The notes: generated by a model from the letters alone, not told the origin. A stretch of 64,000 nt of DNA from Pseudomonadota bacterium (GCA_030057915.1 JASGUC010000005.1:1-64000); one strand, 5' to 3'. Shown: positions 34,194-43,369, counted from the stretch's first letter. Numbers and translations: made by a program.

Positions 34194-34931
34194 ATGAGAG
34201 CGATGGGGGATAAAAAAGTGGCCCTCGTGACCGGGGGCGGCACGGGGATCGGGGCTGCCTGCGTGCGGGCCCTGGCGGCCAAGGGCCTCCGGGTGGGGAT
34301 TCATTACCGGCGGAGCGAGACGGCGGCCAAGGCCCTGCTGGCGGAGGTGGGGGAAGGTTTTCTCCTGTCCGGGGATCTGGGCCGCGGTGAAGACATCGAC
34401 GCCATGGTGGAGAGGCTCCATGCCGTTGCCGGACGCCTCGACATCCTCGTCCACAATGCCGGCGTCGCCCTGAATGCCCACATCAGCGCCATGAGCATGG
34501 AGCAGTTCGACGAGCAGCGTCTCATCTCCCGGGGGGTGTGGTATTTGACCAAGCGGGTCCTCCGCCGGTTCATGCTGCGGAGCAATGAGGGACGGATCAT
34601 CGTGATTTCCAGCGTGGTCGGTTCCACGGGCAACGCCGGACAGATACCCTACGCCATGGAAAAGGCCGCCCTGGAGAGCTTTGTCAAGTCTCTGAGCAAA
34701 GAGCTTGCGGGGCGTAATATCCTCGTCAATGCCGTCGCCCCGGGCTTCATCGCCACGGAAATGACGACCGTCTTGCCCGCGGAGGTCCACGAGCGGATCA
34801 TGGCCGGCATCCCCCTCCAGCGTATGGGAAGACCGGAAGAGGTGGCGGAGGTCGTTGCCTTCCTGGCCGTGGCGGGGAGTTACATCACGGGGTCGGTGAT
34901 CCACGTCAACGGAGGCCTCTATGGCGGCTGA
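34194..34931 (+). CDS. 3-oxoacyl-ACP reductase, FabG-like
   Basis: 245 residues (an in-frame ATG at 34203 is an alternative start with better spacing to GGGGAGG). Short-chain dehydrogenase: cofactor motif VTGGGTGIGAACVRALA, NNAG-equivalent LVHNAGVAL, catalytic Ser in VISSVVGSTGNAG, Tyr and Lys in PYAMEKAALESF, then VNAVAPGFIATEMT. Reduces 3-ketoacyl-ACP with NADPH. The stop overlaps the FabZ-like start by 11 bp, so the two are coupled. Confidence 0.92.
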   Translation: MRAMGDKKVALVTGGGTGIGAACVRALAAKGLRVGIHYRRSETAAKALLAEVGEGFLLSGDLGRGEDIDAMVERLHAVAGRLDILVHNAGVALNAHISAMSMEQFDEQRLISRGVWYLTKRVLRRFMLRSNEGRIIVISSVVGSTGNAGQIPYAMEKAALESFVKSLSKELAGRNILVNAVAPGFIATEMTTVLPAEVHERIMAGIPLQRMGRPEEVAEVVAFLAVAGSYITGSVIHVNGGLYGG

Positions 34932-35418
34932 TGCCATCATGCGGGAGACGATCCTGGCCGCTGTTCCCCAGCAGCCGCCCTTTCGCTTCATCGAGGCGAT
35001 TCGGGAGCTGGATGAAGAGGGGATTGTCGGGTCCTACCGGTTCCGCCCGGACGAGTATTTCTACCGGGGACACTTCCCCGGCCGGCCTGTGACCCCGGGC
35101 GTCATCCTCATCGAGGCCATGGCCCAGACGGGGGTGGTGGCCCACGGACTATATCTGTCCCTGCTCAGGTCCGGGATGGAAGGCGGGGATTTGGAAGGTA
35201 TCGTCACCCTCTTTACGCTGGCCGAGGAGGTGGAGTTCCTGGATATCGTGGCCCCCGGTCAGGAGATCGTGTTTCGGGGACGGAAGATCTATTTCCGTCA
35301 GGGCAGCCTGAAAGCGGCGGTCACGGCGGAGCGGGAGGACGGACGGATCGTCTGCCGGGGCATCCTGGCGGGTGCGGGGGTAAAGGTCGCCCGGAGCGGG
35401 GTTGAACAATCGGGGTGA
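34921..35418 (+). CDS. 3-hydroxyacyl-ACP dehydratase, FabZ-like
   Basis: 165 residues. Hot-dog fold with the FabZ signature YRGHFPGRPVTPGVILIEAM, which contains the catalytic His and the following Glu. QQPPFRFIEAI is the usual N-terminal substrate-pocket strand. Second dehydratase of the cluster beside the FabA-like gene, suggesting division of labour by chain length or double-bond geometry. It overlaps fabG upstream, and fabF follows after 20 bp. Confidence 0.9.
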   Translation: MAADAIMRETILAAVPQQPPFRFIEAIRELDEEGIVGSYRFRPDEYFYRGHFPGRPVTPGVILIEAMAQTGVVAHGLYLSLLRSGMEGGDLEGIVTLFTLAEEVEFLDIVAPGQEIVFRGRKIYFRQGSLKAAVTAEREDGRIVCRGILAGAGVKVARSGVEQSG

Positions 35419-35438
35419 GGGATAGGAGAGAGGATGCC

Positions 35439-36719
35439 ATGAAGAGAAGAGTGGTCATAACCGGGATGGGGGTGGCGGCGCCGAATGCCCATGGCCTGGA
35501 GGACTTTACCGCCGCCCTCCGGGCGGGTCGTTCGGGGATCCGCCATATCAAGGAGTTGGAGGATCTCAACTTCGCCTGTCAGGTCGGCGGCATTCCGGAA
35601 AACTTCGAGGCGGTGCGTCGGCGTTATTTCGATCATGAAAAGCTCATGTCCATCAACGACAATATCGGCTATGCCTCCGTGGCGGCTATGGATGCCTGGC
35701 GGGATGCGGGTTTCGATGTCCCCGACGGCGACTCCGAAGATGTGGATTGGGATACCGGGGTAATCCTCGGTTCGGGCATCGGCGGGATGGACACCATTGC
35801 CCGGACGGTAGTGCCCATGGTCAACGCCGGCCGGGTCCGCCGCATGGGGAGCCGCATCGTGGAACAGGTGATGAACAGCGGAACGAGCGCCCGGATTGCC
35901 GGCCTTCTGGCCTTGGGCAATCAGGTCACCTCCAATTCCTCGGCCTGCTCTACCGGCAACGAGGCCATCATCGCGGCGCTGGAGCGGATCCGCGCCGGCG
36001 CGGCGGAGCGGATGCTGGCCGGGGGTTCCGAGGGGGCCTCGCCGTATATCTGGTCCGGTTTCGATGCCATGCGGGTGATCTGCCGGAAGTTCAACGACGA
36101 TCCGGAGCGGGCCTCCCGTCCCCTGAGCGCCAGCGCGGCCGGTTTTGTCCCGGGGGCCGGCGGCGCCGTCCTGGTGTTGGAGGAGCTGGAAACGGCCCGG
36201 CGGCGGGGGGCGCGGATATACGCCGAGGTGGCCGGCGGGGCGGTGAACTGTGGAGGTCAGCGCCGGAGCGGTTCCATGACCGCCCCCAATCCGGAAGGAG
36301 TGCGGCGCTGCATCCGCCAGGCCGTGGCCGACGCCGCCATTTCTCCCCGGGACGTCCAGGCGATCAACGGTCATCTCACGGCCACCTATGCCGACCCCGT
36401 GGAGGTGAGGAACTGGGCCGAGGCCCTGGAGCGCACACCGGCGGATTTCCCGTTCATCAATTCCACCAAATCCATGATCGGCCATTGTCTCGGTGCGGCG
36501 GGGGCCATAGAATCGGTGGCCGTGGCGCTGCAGCTCCACGGAGGTTTTCTCCACCCTTCCGTCAACAGTGAGGACGTTCATCCGGAGATCGAGGCCTATG
36601 GGGACAAGATCCCCAGAGAGGTCCTGGAAATGCCGGAATTGCGCGTTATCGCCAAGGCCGGCTTCGGTTTCGGAGATGTGAACAGTTGCCTGATCTTCAA
36701 GAAATGGGAGGATGCCTGA
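35439..36719 (+). CDS. 3-oxoacyl-ACP synthase II, FabF-like
   Basis: 426 residues from the ATG at 35439 (GAGAGAGG upstream). Begins VVITGMGVAAPNA. Active-site Cys in SNSSACSTGNEAI, with His in INGHLTATYADPVE and KSMIGHCLGAAGAIE; the Cys-His-His triad is intact, so it is a real condensing enzyme and not a chain-length factor. It elongates acyl-ACP with malonyl-ACP. The cluster has no second KASII-like partner, unlike aryl polyene clusters. Confidence 0.92.
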   Translation: MKRRVVITGMGVAAPNAHGLEDFTAALRAGRSGIRHIKELEDLNFACQVGGIPENFEAVRRRYFDHEKLMSINDNIGYASVAAMDAWRDAGFDVPDGDSEDVDWDTGVILGSGIGGMDTIARTVVPMVNAGRVRRMGSRIVEQVMNSGTSARIAGLLALGNQVTSNSSACSTGNEAIIAALERIRAGAAERMLAGGSEGASPYIWSGFDAMRVICRKFNDDPERASRPLSASAAGFVPGAGGAVLVLEELETARRRGARIYAEVAGGAVNCGGQRRSGSMTAPNPEGVRRCIRQAVADAAISPRDVQAINGHLTATYADPVEVRNWAEALERTPADFPFINSTKSMIGHCLGAAGAIESVAVALQLHGGFLHPSVNSEDVHPEIEAYGDKIPREVLEMPELRVIAKAGFGFGDVNSCLIFKKWEDA

Positions 36720-36882
36720 CGCCGCGGGAAGGGCGGGCTGGTTGCAAGGCGCGGTGCGTGTCGGGGTTCGAGAACGGGAAAGGTCCGGCGTCGGGGGATG
36801 CCCAGGCGCCGTCTAGTAAGCGGCGGCGATGATTTGCAGGCGAAAGCGAAACAACAACTAAAGTGATTACGAGGAGATTGTT

Positions 36883-37131
36883 ATGGAAGAGAAGGAAATA
36901 TTCAAGGAAATGATCGACATTCTAAGGCTTTACGCCAAGGACAAGGAAGGCCTGGACAAGGCGACGATGGCCACCCACATCCTCGATGACCTCAAGGTCA
37001 ATTCGGCGCGCCTGGTGGATGTCATCATCAAGTGCGAAGACGTCTTCGGGATCGCCATCGAAGACGACGAGGCCGACAAGATCCGCACCGTCGGCGACGC
37101 CGTTGCCCTCATCGGGAAGAAGCTTGCCTGA
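36883..37131 (+). CDS. Acyl carrier protein, divergent phosphopantetheine site
   Basis: 82 residues, acidic, helical, typical ACP size. The 4'-phosphopantetheine serine is expected at the start of helix 2. Here the motif is DLKVNSARLVDVIIKCED instead of the near-universal D-S-L, so Ser is flanked by Asn and Ala. VFGIAIEDDEADKIRTVGDAV matches the ACP helix 2-3 region. A strong leader (AGGAGATTGTT) precedes the ATG after a 160-bp gap from fabF. A dedicated ACP with its own transferase (38037-38888) suggests it does not share the housekeeping fatty acid pathway. Confidence 0.88.
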   Translation: MEEKEIFKEMIDILRLYAKDKEGLDKATMATHILDDLKVNSARLVDVIIKCEDVFGIAIEDDEADKIRTVGDAVALIGKKLA

Positions 37132-37312
37132 TCCATTCCGAGCCGTCCTCGGCGGCCATCGCGGCATCCGGACGGGCGGGGGAAGGGGTATCGCCTCCCG
37201 CCGCTCTCTCTTCCCGGTCCCTGGAGATTGGGATGGAGAAGGGCCGTTCCGGCGGGTGGAAAGCCGAGTTCACCGTTCGTAAGGCGCCGCCGCGGCGCCT
37301 CTGTCACCAGAA

Positions 37313-38365
37313 ATGATGAAGCGAGCAAGAATCTCCCTTTTCCTGCAGATCTTCCTTGCCCGTCTCACCGTCGGGATCGTGGCGCCGCTGTATTTTCTCT
37401 TCCTGAAGGGCCGGGGATACCGGGTCCGGGCGACGGACGCCATGCGTCGCCGCTGGAAGGAACTGCGGAAGGAGCATCCCGGGCCCTGGCTGATCTGCGG
37501 AAATCACCTGACCCTGATCGATTCCATGCTCATCGTTTATGCCCTCATGTCCCTGGTAGATCATTGGCGCGAATTCCGGGCCATTCCGTGGAACCTTCCC
37601 GAAAAGGCGAATTTCCAGAGGCAGTTGTGGAAGGCGGCGTTGTGCTATCTGGCGAAGTGCATCCCCGTCCGACGGGGCGGGAACCAGGAGGAGATGTGGG
37701 AGACGATGGCGAAATGCAAAGAGGTGCTGCGCCGGAGGCAGGTGTTGATGATCTTTCCCGAGGGGGGTCGCTCTCGCACCGGTCGGGTGGACAAGGAGAA
37801 TTTCTCCTACGGCGTGGGACGTCTCCTCCAGGATCATCCCTCCTGCCGGGTCCTGTGCGTCTATCTTCGGGGAGACGGACAGGAATGCTACTCGGATCTG
37901 CCCGCCCGGGGAGAGACCTTTACCGTCCATCTCGAGGCCTTTCATCCCCGGCGTCCGGAACGGGAAGGTCTGCGGGGGCAGCGGGAACTGGCGGGACAGA
38001 TCATCTCCCGCCTTGTCCAGATGGAGGAAAAATATTTTGCCCATCATCGGCAACGATATCGTCGATTTGACGGATCCCGGCAACAAGGGGAAATTCCGGG
38101 ATCGACGTTTCCGCGACCGGGTATTCACGACGGAGGAGGGGCGGCGAATCGATGCGGCGTCGAATCCCGACGCGATGCTGTGGACGCTCTGGGCAGCCAA
38201 GGAGGCGGCCTTCAAGGCGGCGGTCAAGTTACGGCCGGGCTTGGGATTCATTCCCAAGGCATATCGCGTCCTGACCCTTCGGTGGAATCTCCGGGCCGAT
38301 GGCTTGTCCAGGGGCACGAACGGCGCCATGTCTTGGGAGATCCTGCTCGAGGACGAGGGGATTGA
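37313..38365 (+). CDS. Lysophospholipid acyltransferase (PlsC-like), with an abnormal C-terminal extension
   Basis: 350 residues as read. One N-terminal hydrophobic segment (FLQIFLARLTVGIVAPLYFLF) anchors it in the membrane. The acyltransferase motifs are ICGNHLTLIDS (a variant NHxxxxD box), IPVRRGG and the acceptor-binding FPEGGRSRTG. It would move the cluster's acyl product from ACP to a lipid acceptor. The natural domain ends near residue 240; the remaining ~110 residues are Gly/Arg-rich and are simply the shifted frame of the next gene, which overlaps by over 320 bp. Either the stop codon was lost or a frameshift lies near 38040-38100. Confidence 0.88.
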   Translation: MMKRARISLFLQIFLARLTVGIVAPLYFLFLKGRGYRVRATDAMRRRWKELRKEHPGPWLICGNHLTLIDSMLIVYALMSLVDHWREFRAIPWNLPEKANFQRQLWKAALCYLAKCIPVRRGGNQEEMWETMAKCKEVLRRRQVLMIFPEGGRSRTGRVDKENFSYGVGRLLQDHPSCRVLCVYLRGDGQECYSDLPARGETFTVHLEAFHPRRPEREGLRGQRELAGQIISRLVQMEEKYFAHHRQRYRRFDGSRQQGEIPGSTFPRPGIHDGGGAANRCGVESRRDAVDALGSQGGGLQGGGQVTAGLGIHSQGISRPDPSVESPGRWLVQGHERRHVLGDPARGRGD

Positions 38366-38888
38366 AATCCGGGATCGGGAGAAACCGAGGCGCCCGGTTG
38401 CCCTGATCCACGGCAGGGGCCGGGGAGACACGGGACCGGGCGGCAAGCCGCCGCCGGCCTTGCTCCCGGCATCGGTGGGACGAGCGACGACCTCCGTGGC
38501 ACGCTGGGGGTTGATCGATACCCCGGCGGGTTGCCTGGCGCTGGTGTCCTGGCGTTCCTCGAGGCGCGTCCATTGCCTCGCCGCGACAAACGGGGGGCGC
38601 AATAGCCGCGGCGCCCCGCCGGATGCGCGGATACTCCTCCGGGAGGAGGTAAGAGACGTCTCCTCCGATCCCTCTGCGGCGGTCCGCCGGGCGGCGATTC
38701 ATCGCCTGGCCGGCGTCATGCAAACCTCGCCAGGCCGCCTGGAAGTCCGCCGGGAAGGCGCTCCCGGCGCCCCTCAAGGCCCTCCCCGGATCTTTCTCGA
38801 CGGCCGCCCGGCGGACATCGACATCAGCCTTTCCCATGACGGCGCCTTCATCGCCTTTGCCTGGAGCATGAAGAGCGCAGGCCTTTGA
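38037..38888 (+). CDS. 4'-phosphopantetheinyl transferase, AcpS-like with large insertion
   Basis: 283 residues from TTG at 38037, chosen because GGAGG lies nine nt upstream and the protein then begins, as in AcpS, with IIGNDIVDL (Mg-binding Asp). An upstream TTG at 38013 is an alternative. WAAKEAAFKAAVKL is the second catalytic motif (W..KEA..K). The C-terminal strand DIDISLSHDGAFIAFAW is the AcpS ending. Between them lie about 150 extra Arg/Gly/Pro-rich residues, doubling the size of normal AcpS (about 125). It attaches phosphopantetheine to the cluster's unusual ACP. Confidence 0.85.
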   Translation: MPIIGNDIVDLTDPGNKGKFRDRRFRDRVFTTEEGRRIDAASNPDAMLWTLWAAKEAAFKAAVKLRPGLGFIPKAYRVLTLRWNLRADGLSRGTNGAMSWEILLEDEGIEIRDREKPRRPVALIHGRGRGDTGPGGKPPPALLPASVGRATTSVARWGLIDTPAGCLALVSWRSSRRVHCLAATNGGRNSRGAPPDARILLREEVRDVSSDPSAAVRRAAIHRLAGVMQTSPGRLEVRREGAPGAPQGPPRIFLDGRPADIDISLSHDGAFIAFAWSMKSAGL

Positions 38889-39302
38889 GCCGCGCCCCGG
38901 GAGGCCTCGGAAAGGCCGCTCGACATCTCCCCGGCGCCCTCCGTCCAATAATCAACGGGAGTTATGCGATGCCGCGGGGCGCGGCGAAAGAATTATCGTG
39001 CCCCGGCGGCGTCCTTTTCCCAAGGTCTCGGCGCCGCACGCGCCGGCGGCCTTCCCCCTTGGGCGACCGCCAGGAAGGATAAAAAGGGCTTGAAACAGGA
39101 GCCCCGGTCATATAAAAGCAGCCGCGAGGCCTTTGAAAATCTATGTTTTGCTTTCGCCCCGGCAAGATCCGGGGTCGGGAACGCCTTGAAAACACAGTAT
39201 CCCGACTGTCACAGGGATGATGAGGGGATTCGGAAACGGCTTTTTTCAAAGGTCTCTCCGCGGGAAAGAAGGAGGGGGAATCCTCTTATCCAAGGAGAGA
39301 GT
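38889..39302. other. Intergenic region with family A element
   Basis: About 410 bp between the transferase gene and the acyl-CoA synthetase gene. The family A copy at 39127-39255 is the only structure I recognise. The open frame through this stretch upstream of 39303 lacks protein-like sequence. Confidence 0.6.
39127..39255. repeat. Family A element
   Basis: Starts AGGCCTTTGAAAA and ends TTTTTTCAAAGGTCT. The interior keeps CGCCCCGGCAAGATCCGGGG, GTCGGGAACGCC and TTGAAAACACAGTAT, like 51083-51214. Confidence 0.82.
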
Positions 39303-41105
39303 ATGCGCACCTATCGATTGGACAAGCCGGACAACCTGGTGGCGTTGCTGGAGGAGAGCCTTGCCAAGTATCCCAACAATCTCCTGTTCGGCGCCAAGAA
39401 CAGGCAGGGCCTCTACGAGTGGATTACCTATCGGGAATTTGGGAAACGGGTGGACGACCTCCGCGGCGGCCTGGCGCAACTGGGGGTGACCAAGGGAGAC
39501 GCGGTGGGGATCATTGCCAACAACCGCGTCGAATGGGCCGTCGCCTCCTTTGCGACCTACGGATTGGGGGGGCGCTTCGTGCCCATGTATGAGGCGGAGC
39601 TTCTCCACGTCTGGAGGTACATCATCAAGGACAGCGGGGTCAGGATCCTCTTCGTTTCCAAGCCGGAGATCTTTGAAAAAATCAAGGATTTTCCCAAGGA
39701 TATTCCGACGTTGCAGAGGATCTTCCTTATCGAGGGCACCGGCGACGACAGCATGGCCGCGGTGGAGAACTCGGGCACGTCCAATCCGGCGCCCGCGCTC
39801 CGGCCCGCTCCGGAGGACATTGCCGGTTTGATCTATACCTCCGGGACGACGGGGGATCCGAAAGGGGTTCTCCTCTCCCATGCCAATCTGACCAGCAACA
39901 CCCTGGCGGGGATAAAGAAATATCCGGAACTGAACGAGAAGGGGCGCACCCTGGCCATCCTGCCCTGGGCCCATTCTTATGGGCAGACGGCGGAATTGCA
40001 CGCCATCATCAGGTTGGGGGCCTCCATGGGGTTGGCGGAAAGCGCGGCGACCGTGGCGGCGGATATGGCCCTGGTGAAACCCACCTGGCTCGTCGCCGTG
40101 CCGCGGGTTTTCAATCGCATCTATGATGGCCTCCAGAAAAGGATGGAGGAGACGGGCGGGCTGGCCAAGGCAATCTTCGATATGGGGGTCGCCGCGGCGC
40201 GGAAGAAAAGGGAACTGGCGGCGAAAGGCAAGAACTGTCCCCTTGTCAATCTTAAATTCAAGATCGCCGACAAGGTGGTCTTCGCGAAGGTCCGGGAAAG
40301 GATGGGGGGACGCCTTATGGGCTGCATGAGCGGCAGCGCCGCCATGAACCCCGATATCGCCCGGTTCTTCTTCGACATCGGCATCCCTGTTTACGACTGC
40401 TACGGGATGACGGAGACCTCGCCGGCCATTTCCATGAACGCCTCTTATGCCTGCCGGCTGGGTTCCGTGGGCCAGGCCATCGACAAGGTCAAGATCGTCA
40501 TCGACTCCTCGGTCGTCGAGGAAGGCGCCACGGACGGCGAGATCGTCGTTTATGGACCCAACGTGATGAAGGGATATCACAACAAACCCGACCAGACCCG
40601 GGAGGTCATGACCGACGACGGGGGGATTCGCACAGGCGATCGGGGACGGCTCGACCAGGACGGCTATCTCTACATCACCGGCCGCATCAAGGAACAGTTC
40701 AAGCTGGAAAACGGAAAATTTGTCTTTCCCGCCGCCATGGAGGAGGACATCTGCCTCCATCCCTACGTGCAAAACGCCTTGGTTTACGGGGAGAACCGGC
40801 CGTTTACGATCTGCCTGGTGGCGCCCGACTTTGTCGCCCTGGAGGCTTACGCGGAGAAGAATCGCCTGCCCAAGGATATGGAGACCCTCATGGAACGGGA
40901 GGATATCCGCTCCCTGATCGTCAACGGGATCACGGAACTGTTGAAGAAGAAATACGGCGGTTACGAGATCCCCAAAAGGTTCGTCTTCCTGACGGAGAAT
41001 TTCACCCTGGAAAACGGTCTTTTGACCCAGACGATGAAACTGAAGCGCCGGGTGGTAGTGGACAGGTACAAAGATCGGATCGAGGCCCAGTACGCAAAAA
41101 AGTGA
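39303..41105 (+). CDS. AMP-dependent long-chain acyl-CoA synthetase
   Basis: 600 residues from the ATG at 39303 (AAGGAGAG upstream). Adenylate-forming enzyme: P-loop-like IYTSGTTGDPKGVLLSHANL, then YGMTETSPAISMN, the GDRGRLDQDGYLYITGRIKE hinge and the catalytic-lysine region near the C-terminus. Size and motif spacing are those of FadD15/bubblegum-type long-chain fatty acyl-CoA synthetases. It activates fatty acids with ATP and CoA. It follows the fatty acid cluster after 410 bp and may serve the same pathway or general fatty acid oxidation. Confidence 0.9.
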   Translation: MRTYRLDKPDNLVALLEESLAKYPNNLLFGAKNRQGLYEWITYREFGKRVDDLRGGLAQLGVTKGDAVGIIANNRVEWAVASFATYGLGGRFVPMYEAELLHVWRYIIKDSGVRILFVSKPEIFEKIKDFPKDIPTLQRIFLIEGTGDDSMAAVENSGTSNPAPALRPAPEDIAGLIYTSGTTGDPKGVLLSHANLTSNTLAGIKKYPELNEKGRTLAILPWAHSYGQTAELHAIIRLGASMGLAESAATVAADMALVKPTWLVAVPRVFNRIYDGLQKRMEETGGLAKAIFDMGVAAARKKRELAAKGKNCPLVNLKFKIADKVVFAKVRERMGGRLMGCMSGSAAMNPDIARFFFDIGIPVYDCYGMTETSPAISMNASYACRLGSVGQAIDKVKIVIDSSVVEEGATDGEIVVYGPNVMKGYHNKPDQTREVMTDDGGIRTGDRGRLDQDGYLYITGRIKEQFKLENGKFVFPAAMEEDICLHPYVQNALVYGENRPFTICLVAPDFVALEAYAEKNRLPKDMETLMEREDIRSLIVNGITELLKKKYGGYEIPKRFVFLTENFTLENGLLTQTMKLKRRVVVDRYKDRIEAQYAKK

Positions 41106-41146
41106 ACGGCGCGGCCTAGGGGAAGGCCGTTTGGGAGAAAGAAAAA

Positions 41147-41176
41147 AGCGGCTGGAGATTCTCGTCTCCAGCCGCT
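41147..41176. terminator. Bidirectional terminator between acyl-CoA synthetase and groEL
   Basis: AGCGGCTGGAGA and TCTCCAGCCGCT form a perfect 12-bp stem with a 6-nt loop. The plus-strand side is followed by GCTGTTTT. On the minus strand the stem is followed by six T, so it ends the groESL transcript most strongly. Confidence 0.88.
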
Positions 41177-41215
41177 GCTGTTTTCCCGCATCTTTAGGGC
41201 TCGATTCCGGCGCGA

Positions 41216-42886
41216 TCAATAATCGTAGTCGTCCATTCCACCCATTCCACCCATCCCACCCATTCCGCCCATGCCGCCGGGAGGCATCGGGGGCATCGGC
41301 GGCGCCTTCTTCTTGGGGGCCTCGGCGACCATGGCCTCCGTGGTCAAAAGGAGAGAAGACACGGAGGTGGCGTTCTGAAGGGCAAGACGGGCCACCTTGG
41401 TGGGATCGATGATCCCGGCCTTCATCAGATTTGTGTATTCGCCCTTGTCGGCGTCGAATCCGTAGTCGTCCTTCCCCTCCTTGACCTTTGCCACCACGAT
41501 GGAGCCTTCGAAGCCCGCATTGGCGGCGATCTGACGGAGGGGCTCTTCCAGGGCCCGTTTCACGATGTTGAGTCCGTGCTGCTCGTCCTCGGGGAGACTT
41601 GCCTTTTCAAGGACCTTCAGACTGCGGAGGAAGGCCACGCCACCCCCGGGAACCACGCCTTCTTCCACGGCGGCCCGCGTCGCGTTGAGGGCGTCTTCCA
41701 CCCGGGCCTTCTTTTCCTTCATTTCGATTTCCGTGGCCGCCCCGACCTTGATGATGGCCACGCCGCCCACGATCTTGGCGAGCCGTTCCTGGAGCTTTTC
41801 CCGGTCGTAATCGGAGGTCGTTTCCCCCATCTGGGCGCGGATCTGCTTGACCCGGGCCTGGATATCGGCGCTCTTGCCGGCGCCGTCCACAATGGTGGTG
41901 TTGTCCTTGTCGATCGTTACCTGCTTGCACTGGCCGAGGTCGGCGAGGGTAAGATTTTCCAGCTTTACGCCGATGTCTTCCGACGCCACCTTGCCGTTGG
42001 TGAGGATGGCGATGTCTTCCAGCATGGCCTTGCGCCGGTCGCCGAACCCCGGGGCCTTGACGGCGGCGCATTTGATGGTGCCCCGGAGCTTGTTGACCAC
42101 CAGGGTGGCCAGGGCCTCGCCTTCGAGGTCTTCGGCTATGATCAGGAGGGGTTTCCCTGTCCGGGCGACCTGTTCGAGAATGGGGATCATGTCCTTCATG
42201 GAGCTGATCTTCTTTTCGTGGAGGAGCAGGTAGGGATCTTCCATGCGGACTTCCATCTTGTTGGGGTCGGTGACGAAATAGGGAGATATGTAGCCCCGGT
42301 CGAACTGCATGCCCTCCACGACCTCCAGCGTCGTTTCCATGCCCTTTGCATCCTGAATGGTGATGACTCCCTCCTTGCCCACCTTGTCCATGGCCTCGGA
42401 GATGATCTCGCCGATGCTGAAATCGTTGTTGGCCGAGATGGCGCCGACCTGGGTTATCTCCTTTCTATCCTTGACGGTCTTCGAGAGGTTCTTCAACTCC
42501 TCCGTGACCATCGCCACGCCTTTATCGACGCCGCGTTTCAGAGACATGGGGTTCATGCCCGCCGCTACGAGCTTCGATCCCTCACGGTAGATCGCCTGGG
42601 CCAACAAGGTGGCGGTGGTGGTGCCGTCGCCGGCCAGGTCGGAGGTGCGGGAGGCCACTTCCTTCACCATCTGGGCGCCCATGTTTTCAAATTTGTTTTC
42701 CAATTCTATCTCTTTGGCGACGGTGACCCCATCCTTGGTGACCGTGGGGGCGCCCCACTTCTTGTCGATGACTACATTGCGTCCCCGGGGACCCAGGGTG
42801 ACTTTGACGGCCTCCGCCAGGGTATCCACGCCCTTCATGATCCGCTCCCTGGCCAGATGGTCGTATTTGATTTCTTTTGCTGCCAT
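41216..42886 (-). CDS. groEL: Chaperonin GroEL (60 kDa)
   Basis: 556 residues. Complete Cpn60: [35 protein letters not shown] (ATP site), [11 protein letters not shown], and the family signature [23 protein letters not shown] (conserved blocks [11 protein letters not shown] and ATRAA). The C-terminal Gly-Gly-Met repeat tail (GGMGGMGG) is present but ends in MDDYDY. It forms the double-ring folding chamber with GroES, whose gene lies 15 bp upstream. I found no CIRCE element upstream, so HrcA control is not supported. Confidence 0.98.
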   Translation of the reverse strand: MAAKEIKYDHLARERIMKGVDTLAEAVKVTLGPRGRNVVIDKKWGAPTVTKDGVTVAKEIELENKFENMGAQMVKEVASRTSDLAGDGTTTATLLAQAIYREGSKLVAAGMNPMSLKRGVDKGVAMVTEELKNLSKTVKDRKEITQVGAISANNDFSIGEIISEAMDKVGKEGVITIQDAKGMETTLEVVEGMQFDRGYISPYFVTDPNKMEVRMEDPYLLLHEKKISSMKDMIPILEQVARTGKPLLIIAEDLEGEALATLVVNKLRGTIKCAAVKAPGFGDRRKAMLEDIAILTNGKVASEDIGVKLENLTLADLGQCKQVTIDKDNTTIVDGAGKSADIQARVKQIRAQMGETTSDYDREKLQERLAKIVGGVAIIKVGAATEIEMKEKKARVEDALNATRAAVEEGVVPGGGVAFLRSLKVLEKASLPEDEQHGLNIVKRALEEPLRQIAANAGFEGSIVVAKVKEGKDDYGFDADKGEYTNLMKAGIIDPTKVARLALQNATSVSSLLLTTEAMVAEAPKKKAPPMPPMPPGGMGGMGGMGGMGGMDDYDY

Positions 42887-42901
42887 GCTTTCTCCCTCCT
42901 G

Positions 42902-43192
42902 TTATGATTCCAAAACGCCGAGAATGTCGTCCACTCTCATCATTAGATGTTCCACGCCATCGATCTTGATTTCCGTGCCGGCATAACGCCCGAACAGGAC
43001 CAGGTCGCCTTTCTTGACATCCATGGGGATCCGCTTTCCTTCCCGGTCCATCTTTCCGGGGCCAACGGCGACCAGCCTTCCTTCGATAGGCTTTTCCTTG
43101 GCCGTGTCGGGGATGATGATCCCACCGGCGGTCTTCTGTTCGCTTTCCTGGCGGATAACGAGTACTTGATCGTGCAGCGGTCTAATGTTCAT
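42902..43192 (-). CDS. groES: Co-chaperonin GroES (10 kDa)
   Basis: 96 residues. Starts [20 protein letters not shown], followed by the mobile-loop region [15 protein letters not shown] and the VAVGPGK and [17 protein letters not shown] strands. It caps GroEL. It is the first gene of the groESL operon. GGGAGG lies close upstream of the ATG (43192). Confidence 0.98.
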   Translation of the reverse strand: MNIRPLHDQVLVIRQESEQKTAGGIIIPDTAKEKPIEGRLVAVGPGKMDREGKRIPMDVKKGDLVLFGRYAGTEIKIDGVEHLMMRVDDILGVLES

Positions 43193-43321
43193 AGGCCTTA
43201 CCTCCCTTTATGAAAAAATTTTCTGTGTGCGCAATAAATTATTGAAATTCCAACCGATAAAACCACGCCGCCAATATAATCACGATCCCGGGCTTGTCAA
43301 GGAGGACGACGAAAAAAGCCC

Positions 43322-43365
43322 TTGACAGGACCGGGGGCGATGCCTAACATACCCCCGCGGGGTAT
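43322..43365 (+). promoter_or_regulatory. Promoter and CsoR-family operator of the regulator operon
   Basis: TTGACA (43322-43327), 17-bp spacer, TAACAT (43345-43350). An almost perfect palindrome ATACCCCCGCGGGGTAT (43349-43365) overlaps the -10 end and the start site and lies immediately before the regulator ATG at 43370. This G/C-tract palindrome is the typical operator type of the CsoR/CstR family, so autoregulation by repression is expected. Confidence 0.75.
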
Positions 43366-43369
43366 AAAC

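Noticed and set aside
38964-39302. N-terminal extension of the acyl-CoA synthetase frame
   Set aside because: This part reads through a family A repeat and is not protein-like. The ATG at 39303 has AAGGAGAG and fits the family length.
43193-43321. CIRCE/HrcA operator upstream of groES
   Set aside because: No TTAGCACTC-N9-GAGTGCTAA-like inverted repeat is present, and I could not identify a convincing sigma-32 promoter either.
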